Source: Candidatus Methanophagales archaeon ANME-1-THS (GTDB lineage: Archaea > Halobacteriota > Syntropharchaeia > Alkanophagales > Methanospirareceae). From it: 10,039 nucleotides of DNA. Position numbers and translations under genes: made by a program. This document shows positions 1-6,820 of this stretch, one piece after another. The notes under the pieces were generated by a model, which worked only from the letters and a program-made list of their open reading frames with translations, searched no databases and had not been told where the DNA came from. The DNA lies in NCBI GenBank assembly GCA_004212135.1, contig RXIE01000146.1, positions 1 through 10,039 of the forward strand, given 5' to 3'. The first letter of the stretch is position 1. Each line of letters opens with the position of its first letter.

Positions 1-274
1 TAGTGCGTACGAGGGAGGGAAACACCGTGTAATTTATCGGAATAGCACCAATCGCAGCGAGTATATTCGCAATAGCGAACCCAACAAGAAGCCCTAAGAG
101 CCCGGCAATCACAGAGTACAGAAAGGCATTTGACATGTAGATGTCGTAGGTAACCGGATATCGCGCCGCGAGCAGCGCCTTATTTAACTCGGTGAACTTC
201 TCTTTCTTCTCCCGGTAATACTTCCCGAATTTCGCATATGCGATCTTCTCTATACTCAGTTTCTTATAGTCCAT
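1..274 (-). CDS. Type IV pilus / type II secretion platform protein, TadC/GspF-like (partial)
   Basis: Only the first 91 codons are in the window; the gene continues past the left edge. The N-terminus is basic and charged (MDYKKLSIEKIAYAKFGKYY) with a Lys/Glu-rich segment to about residue 45, followed by a hydrophobic membrane segment at about residues 51-75. This cytoplasmic head plus membrane segment fits the archaeal F-type assembly platform (TadC/GspF/ArlJ group), which anchors the secretion ATPase in the membrane. The main argument is position: it starts 11 bases inside the 3' end of the secretion ATPase gene (ATG at 274, ATPase stop at 264-266), the usual ATPase-platform order. A short AAGGA lies very close upstream of the ATG. 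Only the first membrane segment is visible, so family assignment rests partly on context. Confidence 0.72.
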   Translation of the reverse strand, partial: MDYKKLSIEKIAYAKFGKYYREKKEKFTELNKALLAARYPVTYDIYMSNAFLYSVIAGLLGLLVGFAIANILAAIGAIPINYTVFPSLVRT

Positions 275-2489
275 ATTCCTTCAATGCCTTTTCTGGATTC
301 GCTTGGAACGTTCGAATCGTGGATATGAAATCCTGAGGCGCGATTTCCCGTTCAGCCATAGCTTTAAGCAGTCTCGCCCTCCGTTCAAATTCGTTCCAGA
401 GCTGCGACCCGCTCCAGCCGTTGAACCGCCCAATCTCCTTCAAGACCTTCGATACCATGATCGTGACATGTGACGCGGACTTCTCACTCGGCGGGAGCGA
501 GATACTCAAGCCTTCAAACGTGTCCTTCGCAGGGTTCCACTCGAATATCCTCCTCGTCTTGATATTCTTCGTCGTGGGATCGATACCGAGATTCTCAGTC
601 AATTCGAGGTTTCGCCTCACGCGCTGTTTTCCGATGAACACCTGTGCCTGGATGCAGAAGATATCGAGCGATTGGAGCATTGAACGGGGGATGCTCAAGG
701 GCGGATATTCCAACCGGTGAATCGCGGCATCGACCGAATCCGCGTGGAAGGTAGAGAATGAAGTATGCCCGGTGGACATCGCCTGGAAGAGCGTCATCGC
801 CTCCTTGCCCCTGACCTCTCCCACGATCAAATATTCCGGACGCTGCCTCAAAGCCACCTTCAATAACTCGTACATATCCACAGTCCCGCGCTCGCTCCCC
901 ATAAAGGCCGCCCTCGTAATGCCCGGTATCCAGTTCTCGTGCGGCAATCGTAATTCTCTGGTATCTTCAATCGTCACGATCTTTGCCGTCTGCGGGATAA
1001 AAAGCGCCATAGCATTCAGCGAAGTCGTCTTCCCTGATGCCGTTCCACCGACAAACAGAACACTCTTGCCATTCTCCACCGCGAGCCAGAGATATGCCAT
1101 CTCCTCAGCGGTAAACGTGCCCCAGCGAATGAGGTCCGCGGCTGTTATGAGCACCTCTCGGAATCGCCGTATCGTGAAGGTGCTGCCCCTCGTGGTGATC
1201 TCACTACCGAGCGAGACCTGTGCTCGCGACCCGTCCTCAAGCGTAATTCCTACCAACGGGTCAGAGAGTGAGAGGTGCTTGCCTCCCTTCTGCGCTATCT
1301 TCACCACAAATGAATCCAGTTCTGACTCATTGAACAGGACGTTTGTTTTCGTGCTACCATACTTCCAGTGATACACATAGATGGGGATATTATAGCCATC
1401 GCATGAAATATCCTCCACAAACCGGTCCCTCATCAGGACGTCGATCTTTCCAAACTGGATGAGATCGCGCACCAGATAGTAACTTACCTTCTTCAACGAA
1501 TCAGGCTCAAATTCTATATGGTATCGCTCCACCACTTCCTCGATCTTCTTCCTCAAAATCCGCTCTTTATCCGTCCCTTCTACCCCACCCTCCACCTCTG
1601 TGAAGAGCAGTGCAACCCCGAGTTTATCCTCTATATCAGCCAAAAAGAATCGCTCGACATCAGTAAGCTTGGGCTCTACCATAAAATACAGATACTCATC
1701 CTGCTCATCGTTGTACAAGATATTGACAAGTGCGTACGGCTTATTCACGAAATACTTCTCTACCTCTTTAAAACCCTCGGGGATCGAATATTCATTAATC
1801 GTTGCCTCCAATCTATCCATAAACTGCTCAATCCCGGTGTCAAGCTGCTCTACTCCTTGGAGTAAATGCTTGAGCTCTTCGCTTTTACTATCCAGAGAGG
1901 AGAGAAGGACCGCATTCTCATCAGCCTTTGTATCAACTCCCTCGGCCGCAGCTTCAACGGCCAGTTCGCCTTCCGGTTGAGCTTCTTCCAGAGGGACCAC
2001 GACCTGCTCGAGGCTGCTTAAGACTGATTTGAACTCTGTATCTGCCTCGCTATCCGTTCCCTCCTGCATGGAAGGCTCGAGTTCCTCATTGAGCATCACA
2101 GGCGCTGAGGAGGGGCGTGTAGCAGCTGCACCCGTAACGCTCTCAGCTTCTCCTTCATCCTCAGGTTCCACTCCGGCTTGGTCCTCCTCCACAACGACAT
2201 CAGCGTCGGTAAGGTCGAGCTCGCTCAAGAATGATTTGAGCTCCTTATCGCCCTCACCCTGCCCTACATTCTGGAGTAAATGCCGAATATCACCGCTTTT
2301 ACCATCCAGAGCGGAAAGGAAACCGGAATGATTCTCAGCTTCTCGGATCTCTCCTGCCTCCTCAAGTCCCGCATCGAATTTTTCATCCTTCACCGGGCTA
2401 TCCGTATCCTTGAGGTTGCTCAGAACTTCTTTGAGCTTTTTACTGCGATCCTCCGGAGATTTGACTGGCCTCCCCTTATCCTCGTTCAT
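264..2489 (-). CDS. Archaeal type IV pilus/type II secretion ATPase (FlaI/GspE/VirB11 family) with long acidic N-terminal extension
   Basis: This 741-aa protein is a hexameric-type motor ATPase that would power assembly of a pilus-like fibre from the cytoplasmic face. The catalytic part shows Walker A GGTASGKTT (481-489, K487), an Asp box IEDTREL (508-514), Walker B LIVGEVRG (554-561, E558) and a His box TGHTSFSTFHA (573-583). The N-domain typical of archaeal GspE/FlaI proteins lies at about 215-460. Residues 1-215 are unusual: acidic, low in hydrophobics, probably disordered, and carrying repeated short motifs (see findings). The ATG is supported by GGAGG at 2496-2500, six bases upstream. 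Its start sits one base after the stop of a possible 56-aa ORF, and its end overlaps the platform gene by 11 bases, so it looks translationally coupled on both sides. Family assignment is firm. Archaellum use is less likely because no other archaellum genes are visible. Confidence 0.95.
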   Translation of the reverse strand: MNEDKGRPVKSPEDRSKKLKEVLSNLKDTDSPVKDEKFDAGLEEAGEIREAENHSGFLSALDGKSGDIRHLLQNVGQGEGDKELKSFLSELDLTDADVVVEEDQAGVEPEDEGEAESVTGAAATRPSSAPVMLNEELEPSMQEGTDSEADTEFKSVLSSLEQVVVPLEEAQPEGELAVEAAAEGVDTKADENAVLLSSLDSKSEELKHLLQGVEQLDTGIEQFMDRLEATINEYSIPEGFKEVEKYFVNKPYALVNILYNDEQDEYLYFMVEPKLTDVERFFLADIEDKLGVALLFTEVEGGVEGTDKERILRKKIEEVVERYHIEFEPDSLKKVSYYLVRDLIQFGKIDVLMRDRFVEDISCDGYNIPIYVYHWKYGSTKTNVLFNESELDSFVVKIAQKGGKHLSLSDPLVGITLEDGSRAQVSLGSEITTRGSTFTIRRFREVLITAADLIRWGTFTAEEMAYLWLAVENGKSVLFVGGTASGKTTSLNAMALFIPQTAKIVTIEDTRELRLPHENWIPGITRAAFMGSERGTVDMYELLKVALRQRPEYLIVGEVRGKEAMTLFQAMSTGHTSFSTFHADSVDAAIHRLEYPPLSIPRSMLQSLDIFCIQAQVFIGKQRVRRNLELTENLGIDPTTKNIKTRRIFEWNPAKDTFEGLSISLPPSEKSASHVTIMVSKVLKEIGRFNGWSGSQLWNEFERRARLLKAMAEREIAPQDFISTIRTFQANPEKALKEYGL

Positions 2490-2490
2490 C

Positions 2491-2661
2491 TTAAGCCTCC
2501 AATCGGCATGATAGACCGAACCATGGCCATGAATTTTCCATTCCCTCGTTCAGCGCAATCCATCTCAGTGGGGTTTTTCTTCGAAACGTGCGTAAAGCTG
2601 CGTTCAGCTCGTTTAATCCACTCTCCACAGCCTTTTCCGTCAGGTTGAATGGTGAGCTCAT
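2491..2661 (-). CDS. Possible 56-aa protein encoded directly upstream of the ATPase
   Basis: This open frame starts at ATG 2661 (MSSPFNLTEKAVESGLNELN) and ends with TAA at 2491-2493, one base before the ATPase ATG. I do not recognise a family. The first half is predicted helical, the middle is basic (FRRKTPLRW), and the end is Trp/Cys-containing. A TATA-like TTTTATTA at 2691-2698 is 30-37 bases upstream of the ATG, the distance expected for a leaderless archaeal message, and no Shine-Dalgarno site is visible. The tight junction with the ATPase suggests translational coupling. The alternative is that this is simply a 5' leader with a chance ORF. Its short length and lack of a known domain keep confidence moderate. 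Confidence 0.45.
   Translation of the reverse strand: MSSPFNLTEKAVESGLNELNAALRTFRRKTPLRWIALNEGMENSWPWFGLSCRLEA
2496..2500 (-). promoter_or_regulatory. Shine-Dalgarno site of the secretion ATPase
   Basis: GGAGG on the minus strand lies six bases before the ATG at 2489. It overlaps the last codons of the small upstream ORF, so ribosomes ending that ORF could reinitiate here. It fixes the ATPase start ahead of the acidic extension, showing that the extension is translated. Confidence 0.75.
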
Positions 2662-2690
2662 AGAAATCTATTTGGAATTACGCACAACAA

Positions 2691-2698
2691 TAATAAAA
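2691..2698 (-). promoter_or_regulatory. Probable TATA box for the ATPase/platform operon
   Basis: The minus strand reads TTTTATTA here, in an AT-rich stretch. It would place transcription start near 2661-2670, at or just before the ATG of the 56-aa ORF. This is an inference from spacing; other AT-rich matches nearby cannot be excluded. Confidence 0.4.
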
Positions 2699-2776
2699 GC
2701 TTTCGAATTCTGATATATTTTAGACATAACTTGTAAAAATTATATCTATTATTGATTTTTTTTTTGAAAACATGCG

Positions 2777-2789
2777 AAAATATAAATAA
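2777..2789 (+). promoter_or_regulatory. Probable TATA box of the minD-like operon
   Basis: The plus strand reads AAAATATAAATAA followed by GG, a good archaeal TATA element. The expected transcription start is near 2810, leaving a leader of about 20 bases before the ATG at 2831. A weak AAGGG lies at 2814-2818. A run of ten T residues (2756-2765) lies just upstream. The whole 2662-2830 intergenic stretch is AT-rich, and I see nothing else in it beyond the divergent promoters. Confidence 0.5.
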
Positions 2790-2830
2790 GGACACTCGCC
2801 CTCACTTACTTAACAAGGGTTATAAAATAT

Positions 2831-3619
2831 ATGACGGTTTATACGATCGGGTCGGGGAAAGGCGGAGCAGGAAAAACGCTCTTCACGGTAAATGCAGGCA
2901 CCGCACTCGCGCAGTTAGGTCTCAAAACACTCATCATGGATTGTGACATAGGCATGGCAAACCTCAATCTGGTGATAAACCTCGAATCGAGGACTGAGGT
3001 CTCATTGCATGATGTCCTTGCGGAAAAAGCAGAGGTCCACGAAGCTATCAATCACACGCCCTACGGTGTCGATGTACTCCCCAGTGGGCTTTCAATCGCG
3101 GGCTTCAAGCAGGCAGATCCCGAGAAATTGAGAGATGTAATGGGCCAGATCGTTGACGAGTATGACTATATACTCATCGATTCGCCGGCAGGTATCAGCA
3201 AGGAGGCGGTGGTTCCTCTTGCGGTCTGTGACGAAGCCATTCTGATCATCAATCCCGAGCTCACGTCCATCACGGATGCTCTGAAGACCAAGCTCCTGAC
3301 TGAAATCGTCGGCCGGAAGGTGAAAGGCGTGGTGATAAACCGGTCAATGGGGATGAAAGGGGAGCTCGGAGTCAGCAAGATAGAGGAGCTGCTTGAAGTC
3401 GATGTCCTGGGCATCATACCGAACGACAAGAGTGTCGTGAAAGCTGCGGCACTTAAAGTTCCGGTGGTGGTCAAGGAGCCAGACTCACCAGCAGCGAAAA
3501 AAATCAAGGAGATCGTCAAGAAACTCACGAACACCGAGGCATCAGAAGAGCAAAAAGGGGATACGAAGAAGGAAGGGTTTGTCGAACGGCTCTTGAAGTC
3601 CTTGAGGGCAAAGACATGA
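2831..3619 (+). CDS. MinD/ParA-family ATPase with MinD-like C-terminal amphipathic tail
   Basis: This 262-aa deviant-Walker-A ATPase belongs to the MinD/ParA (SIMIBI) group, which switches between monomer and ATP dimer to position cellular machinery. The deviant Walker A is GSGKGGAGKT (7-16) with signature Lys10 and P-loop Lys15. The MDCDIGMANLNL block (36-47) matches the MinD switch I pattern, with Asp39 as the likely catalytic residue. DSPAGI (117-122) is the switch II motif. After a charged linker (about 232-247) the protein ends in GFVERLLKSLRAKT (249-262), which could form an amphipathic membrane-targeting helix as in bacterial MinD. The stop overlaps the next gene by ATGA. No minE or ftsZ is nearby; the neighbours are pilus genes, so a role in placing or regulating the pilus machine is more likely than septum placement. 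The membrane tail and role are inference. Confidence 0.92.
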   Translation: MTVYTIGSGKGGAGKTLFTVNAGTALAQLGLKTLIMDCDIGMANLNLVINLESRTEVSLHDVLAEKAEVHEAINHTPYGVDVLPSGLSIAGFKQADPEKLRDVMGQIVDEYDYILIDSPAGISKEAVVPLAVCDEAILIINPELTSITDALKTKLLTEIVGRKVKGVVINRSMGMKGELGVSKIEELLEVDVLGIIPNDKSVVKAAALKVPVVVKEPDSPAAKKIKEIVKKLTNTEASEEQKGDTKKEGFVERLLKSLRAKT

Positions 3620-3885
3620 CTCCGCTAACTGTATTCCTGGTGGTGGTGCTCGGCGCGTGTTTGTTTCTCATCGCCTTCTTAAGTTTGAAGTTGCATGCGT
3701 TGGAGTTAATCTTTGAATTCTCAAAGAATAATAAGCGCGTCATCTTTAGTGTGAAGTTACACGCGATAGAGTCCGGATTGGAGATGCTGCACTCGAGGGA
3801 AGGGTTTACCGATAAAGAGATCGAGCAAATGGAAAGCGACGTCGAATGGCTGAAAGAGATGAAGAATGCTGGTAAACTTTATTGA
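3616..3885 (+). CDS. Small single-pass membrane protein coupled to the MinD-like ATPase
   Basis: This 89-aa protein has an N-terminal hydrophobic segment (residues 4-23, including VFLVVVLGACLFLIAF) and a charged cytoplasmic-type tail ending in an acidic predicted helix (FTDKEIEQMESDVEWLKEM). I do not recognise a family. Its ATG overlaps the stop of the MinD-like gene (ATGA at 3616-3619) and has GAGGG seven bases upstream, so the two are probably made together. A short internal duplication is visible: SLKLHALE (23-30) and SVKLHAIE (45-52), 22 residues apart and also similar in DNA. Its 3' end overlaps the convergent Roadblock gene by seven bases. It may be a membrane partner or recruiter for the ATPase; that is inference from coupling and topology. 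Confidence 0.82.
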   Translation: MTPLTVFLVVVLGACLFLIAFLSLKLHALELIFEFSKNNKRVIFSVKLHAIESGLEMLHSREGFTDKEIEQMESDVEWLKEMKNAGKLY

Positions 3886-5957
3886 TGGCGCTCAATCCTC
3901 GGCTCTGCGGCTTTATGCATGCGTGCTTCTGTGGGTTTACTCATCTCTCTTTTGCTTTTCTGGGCTATGAGATGTTCAAGACCCTCATCTTTCAGCATTC
4001 TCTTTATCTCCATCGATAATCCATCCACCTCAAAGAGTTCCTCTTTTATTTTCAGGGGAAGTTTGACGGTCTGTCCCTGTGCAGATACAACCACGAGTGC
4101 GGAGCCTGAGGTATTCAGGACTGTTCTGAACTCCTCAACGTGATCCCAACCTGATGCCAGTACCCCCCGTTCCAGAGTCTCAAGGAGCGCATCATTTAAG
4201 AAGAGCTTGAATGCGATCTTCAATCTCTTCCCCCTGAAGTGTTCCGGGATCACCAGCTTCGCAACACATCGTAACTCCTCACCGACCACATAAACCTCTT
4301 TATCCAATCCTGCCGAGAGCTTGAAATTGAGCGGAAGGATCTCAAACGGGGTTTCTACCACCTTCTTGAGTTTATCAAAGCTCAGAGTCGCAACCGCGTT
4401 CGCTTTGCCCGCCTTCTCGACCACCCGCCGGAATGCCATCCGCGCATTGCCCTCTACCCCGATGGTATTAGCCTCTGAAAATATCTCCTCATCGCCGACG
4501 ATCAGCGAGAACGAGACTTTGACGTCCCTCCTCGTCGTCGGAGTCATCCCGATATTCAGGATGCCACGGAACTCCTCACCCACGTTATAGTCCTTCTTCT
4601 CAAGCTCTAAAGCGGCTTTGAGGTTTATTATCTCAAAGAGGAGCTCAACTGATTTCTCTACACTACCACTGGTTGTGACCGTCAGTATTGCATAACCCCC
4701 GGATTCTACCTCGAGTTTGAAATACTCATCCAAAACGCTCTCTTTCTGGATGGTGACTTCCCTCTTACGCTCCTCCAGGAGCTTACCATCCATGAATAAC
4801 CGGAACGTCATCCAGAGCGCTCTGCCAGCAAGATATTCAGGATTACTTATTTTTGTCGTTGCAATACACCTGACCACCTCACCAACCATGAAAGCATCCT
4901 TGTCGAGTTTGGCCGTGAGCTGGAAGTCAAGCGGGCGAACTTCTATCTCCTTCTCCACGATACGCTCAAAATTCCCTACGATTACCCGCGCGAGAACGCG
5001 CGCACTACCAGCGTTCTTAAGTGCAACTTTGTACTCTTTCTCTCCCTCACCTGGTAGCAGAGCACTTTTTTCTTCTCCGAGGAGTCCTTTTTCAGGTGAC
5101 ACAATCGAGAACTGTACCTGCGCAGTATCCGATAGCAGCGTTTTGAGTCTCACTTTCGCCACGAGCTTATCACCAACCACATATTTATCGCCCCCCAGCT
5201 CCAGGTACACTTCTGGAATGAATATCTCTGAGAGCGCAAGCGGTTTATTAAAAAGTGCTTCAGGCTTCTTTTTCTTGGATACCTCAAGTTGCCCTTCTGT
5301 TAGCTCGAAGATATCCAGATATCCATTCCCTACCTCAAATAACCGCTCAAGCACTTTCTCCCCATAGCCAACGAACCCGTGGTGCAACTCTTCACAGCCT
5401 ATCGCTTTACCACGTTCGCAGAGAATGATCAGTTCGAAATCGCCATAAATCTCGGCGGATTTAAAGATATGAAGGTAGCCTATAAAATGCTCATCTTTTA
5501 TTTGTGCGAGGTCAGGATCTACATAGATGAAATCGAGTGATATATCCTGCTTCAAAGGACGCCCGGGTATCAACTCCGTGCCATAATCTACCACCTCTTT
5601 CAGCTCAGCCGCAGCAGTACGCAGGGCAGATAATACCAGCTCCGGGTTTGCATCCTTCCGCGCCAGGACGACGAGGAGAATATTCTCACGAATGCTCCTC
5701 ATGAGGATATAGCCCTCGCTGCCCATCACGTAAACCTCACTCAACCCTCCCCGATCGAGCTCTTTCACCGATCGCTGCGCGGTCGAGAAGAGTCGTGTAG
5801 CCAGAGCGATGAGATGCTTCTCATCGGTGGTTGCCGGAAGCACTGAAGCGGTCATAAATCCCTCAGCATTAGTGATCAGTGCGCCTTCGATATCCAGTGA
5901 CGATCCTTGCAGCTCCTTCAATCTCGTGGTGAGCAGGTCAGTTCTCGCATCCATCAT
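3879..5957 (-). CDS. Roadblock/LC7-domain protein with four tandem beta-sandwich-like repeats
   Basis: This 692-aa protein has no signal peptide or membrane segment and is probably cytoplasmic. Residues 1-125 form a Roadblock/LC7 domain (LDIEGALITNAEGF, then VYVMGSEGYILMRSI and ILLVVLAR), a fold that binds small GTPases or forms regulatory scaffolds such as MglB. Residues 130-235 form a second domain with a GYLHIF / ELIILCERGKAIG / ELTEGQLE pattern. This recalls the archaeal DUF2226 type, a tentative match from memory. Four repeats of 90-100 residues follow (about 248-340, 342-442, 445-540, 541-637), each opening with L-x(4)-L-x(3)-Y/F-x-VG-[DE]. Repeats 2 and 4 are closest (LDKDAFMVGEVVRCIA and LDKEVYVVGEELRCVA). 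A charged basic tail ends the protein. Two adjacent Met codons make the exact start uncertain by one residue. TATA spacing suggests a leaderless message. The function is not known. Confidence 0.88.
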   Translation of the reverse strand: MMDARTDLLTTRLKELQGSSLDIEGALITNAEGFMTASVLPATTDEKHLIALATRLFSTAQRSVKELDRGGLSEVYVMGSEGYILMRSIRENILLVVLARKDANPELVLSALRTAAAELKEVVDYGTELIPGRPLKQDISLDFIYVDPDLAQIKDEHFIGYLHIFKSAEIYGDFELIILCERGKAIGCEELHHGFVGYGEKVLERLFEVGNGYLDIFELTEGQLEVSKKKKPEALFNKPLALSEIFIPEVYLELGGDKYVVGDKLVAKVRLKTLLSDTAQVQFSIVSPEKGLLGEEKSALLPGEGEKEYKVALKNAGSARVLARVIVGNFERIVEKEIEVRPLDFQLTAKLDKDAFMVGEVVRCIATTKISNPEYLAGRALWMTFRLFMDGKLLEERKREVTIQKESVLDEYFKLEVESGGYAILTVTTSGSVEKSVELLFEIINLKAALELEKKDYNVGEEFRGILNIGMTPTTRRDVKVSFSLIVGDEEIFSEANTIGVEGNARMAFRRVVEKAGKANAVATLSFDKLKKVVETPFEILPLNFKLSAGLDKEVYVVGEELRCVAKLVIPEHFRGKRLKIAFKLFLNDALLETLERGVLASGWDHVEEFRTVLNTSGSALVVVSAQGQTVKLPLKIKEELFEVDGLSMEIKRMLKDEGLEHLIAQKSKREMSKPTEARMHKAAEPRIERHQ

Positions 5958-5976
5958 ACCATTCTTGCTCGCAATG

Positions 5977-5986
5977 TATATATAAA
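5977..5986 (-). promoter_or_regulatory. TATA box of the Roadblock-protein gene
   Basis: The minus strand reads TTTATATATA, centred about 25 bases upstream of the two candidate ATG codons (5957 and 5954). This spacing puts transcription start at the start codon, so the message is probably leaderless. That fits the absence of a Shine-Dalgarno site. Confidence 0.6.
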
Positions 5987-6006
5987 TGATGGAGTAGGTA
6001 ACAATT

Positions 6007-6069
6007 AATTTTATAGCATCGAAACTAAATTTTATAACATTGAGAGATAATTTTAAGATATTGAAAATT
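6007..6069. repeat. Three direct repeats with 21-bp period between divergent promoters (candidate operator)
   Basis: Three copies lie end to end at 6007-6027, 6028-6048 and 6049-6069. Each begins AATTTTA (AATTTTATAGCATCGAAA, AATTTTATAACATTGAGA, AATTTTAAGATATTGAAA), with the T4 tracts starting at 6009, 6030 and 6051, exactly 21 bases apart. That is two helical turns, so the copies face the same side of the DNA. The array abuts the pilin TATA box and lies 21-83 bases beyond the TATA box of the Roadblock gene, well placed to control either or both. No regulator gene is visible in the window. Confidence 0.6.
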
Positions 6070-6077
6070 ATATATAG
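6065..6077 (+). promoter_or_regulatory. TATA box of the pilin-like operon
   Basis: The plus strand reads AAATTATATATAG, centred about 30 bases upstream of the ATG at 6101. It predicts a transcription start within a few bases of the start codon. It overlaps the end of the third 21-bp repeat, so a protein bound there could block or aid the basal factors. Confidence 0.55.
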
Positions 6078-6100
6078 ACATATCGGGTATACCTGGTGCT

Positions 6101-6820
6101 ATGGACAACGGGCAGGTATGCGTGGACTTCCTCATCTCCATCACCATCATTGCCTTCGGGATCGTCGTTCTTTTATCCCAAATACCCATGCTCTTTGCAC
6201 CCTTTCAGACCGTAGCAATGGACATTCAGCCTGTTGCCTACCGGACGAGCATAATCCTGGTTGAGGATGGGGGGATTTATGAATTAGAGGATAATATCAC
6301 CTCGAAGTGGGAAGACCCGGAGGGGAACACGTGGAATTATACTGAAAATCGTAATTTACTGACGAATTATCACGGCAATGTGAAGCGGATAGGACTCGCG
6401 ATGTCGACCTCGTCTTTGGGCTGGTCTTCTTCTTCTGAAGATATCGTCCCGAATAATCTCTCGAAGGATAAGATCGATGCACTTCAGGCGTGGTGGAAGG
6501 ATGGAAATAGTAGTACGGAGGGCAATAGTAGCTTGATCATACAGAAACTAGGATTATATGTCACCTACAATACTCTCCCCCTCAACTACCATTATAATAT
6601 CTCACTGCGTGATTTCAACGACAATCTCCTCCACATGGACGGCAGTCCGGTACTCGAGATAGGGGACTCAATACCAGGAACCGATAAGCGGTATGCAAAT
6701 GCTACTCGCATGACCGTTGAGAAGATCGAACGGATCGTTGCAATTGATGATCCTCCACCTACCTGTGAGAAGATAGGAGATGTGCAATGTGCAAAACTCG
6801 TCGTCTGCATTTGGCGTTAA
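6101..6820 (+). CDS. Pilin-like secreted/membrane-anchored protein 1, sequon-rich
   Basis: This 239-aa protein has a pilin-like N-terminus: MDNG followed by QVCVDF and a hydrophobic stretch to about residue 33. NG|QVCVDF is a plausible prepilin peptidase site, although the residue before Gly is Asn and not the usual charged one. The GQ-x3-DF start followed by a Pro-Met-Phe-Pro-Phe-like segment (PMLFAPF) resembles the haloarchaeal DUF7287 proteins as I remember them. The rest (40-239) is predicted extracellular and has seven Asn-X-Ser/Thr sequons (N65, N79, N119, N136, N142, N166, N200), pointing to heavy N-glycosylation. Three cysteines cluster at the C-terminus (residues 222-236). It overlaps the next pilin-like gene by 34 bases. 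It is probably a minor or major subunit of the fibre built by the nearby ATPase. The family match is tentative. Confidence 0.75.
   Translation: MDNGQVCVDFLISITIIAFGIVVLLSQIPMLFAPFQTVAMDIQPVAYRTSIILVEDGGIYELEDNITSKWEDPEGNTWNYTENRNLLTNYHGNVKRIGLAMSTSSLGWSSSSEDIVPNNLSKDKIDALQAWWKDGNSSTEGNSSLIIQKLGLYVTYNTLPLNYHYNISLRDFNDNLLHMDGSPVLEIGDSIPGTDKRYANATRMTVEKIERIVAIDDPPPTCEKIGDVQCAKLVVCIWR
6775..6779 (+). promoter_or_regulatory. Shine-Dalgarno site of the second pilin-like gene
   Basis: AGGAG lies seven bases before the ATG at 6787, inside the coding region of the first pilin-like gene. It supports that start over downstream TTG/ATG candidates and so supports the 34-base gene overlap. Confidence 0.65.

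Noticed and set aside
772..1371. Long plus-strand open frame opposite the secretion ATPase
   Set aside because: It lies antisense to the catalytic domain of a clear ATPase, and its translation shows no domain, only Ser/Pro-rich shadow sequence.
264..2489. Assignment of the ATPase to an archaellum operon
   Set aside because: No archaellin, ArlF/G/H or chemotaxis genes are visible, and the subunits nearby are non-archaellin pilin-like proteins.
2721..2728. TAGACATA upstream of the minD-like gene, also at 6075-6082 near the pilin TATA box
   Set aside because: An eight-base match in AT-rich promoter DNA can arise by chance, and spacing to the start codons differs; not claimed as a shared operator.
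4717..5367. 216-aa plus-strand open frame opposite the Roadblock gene
   Set aside because: Its Ser-rich composition is typical of an antisense shadow, with no start signals or recognisable motif; the minus frame has coherent repeats.
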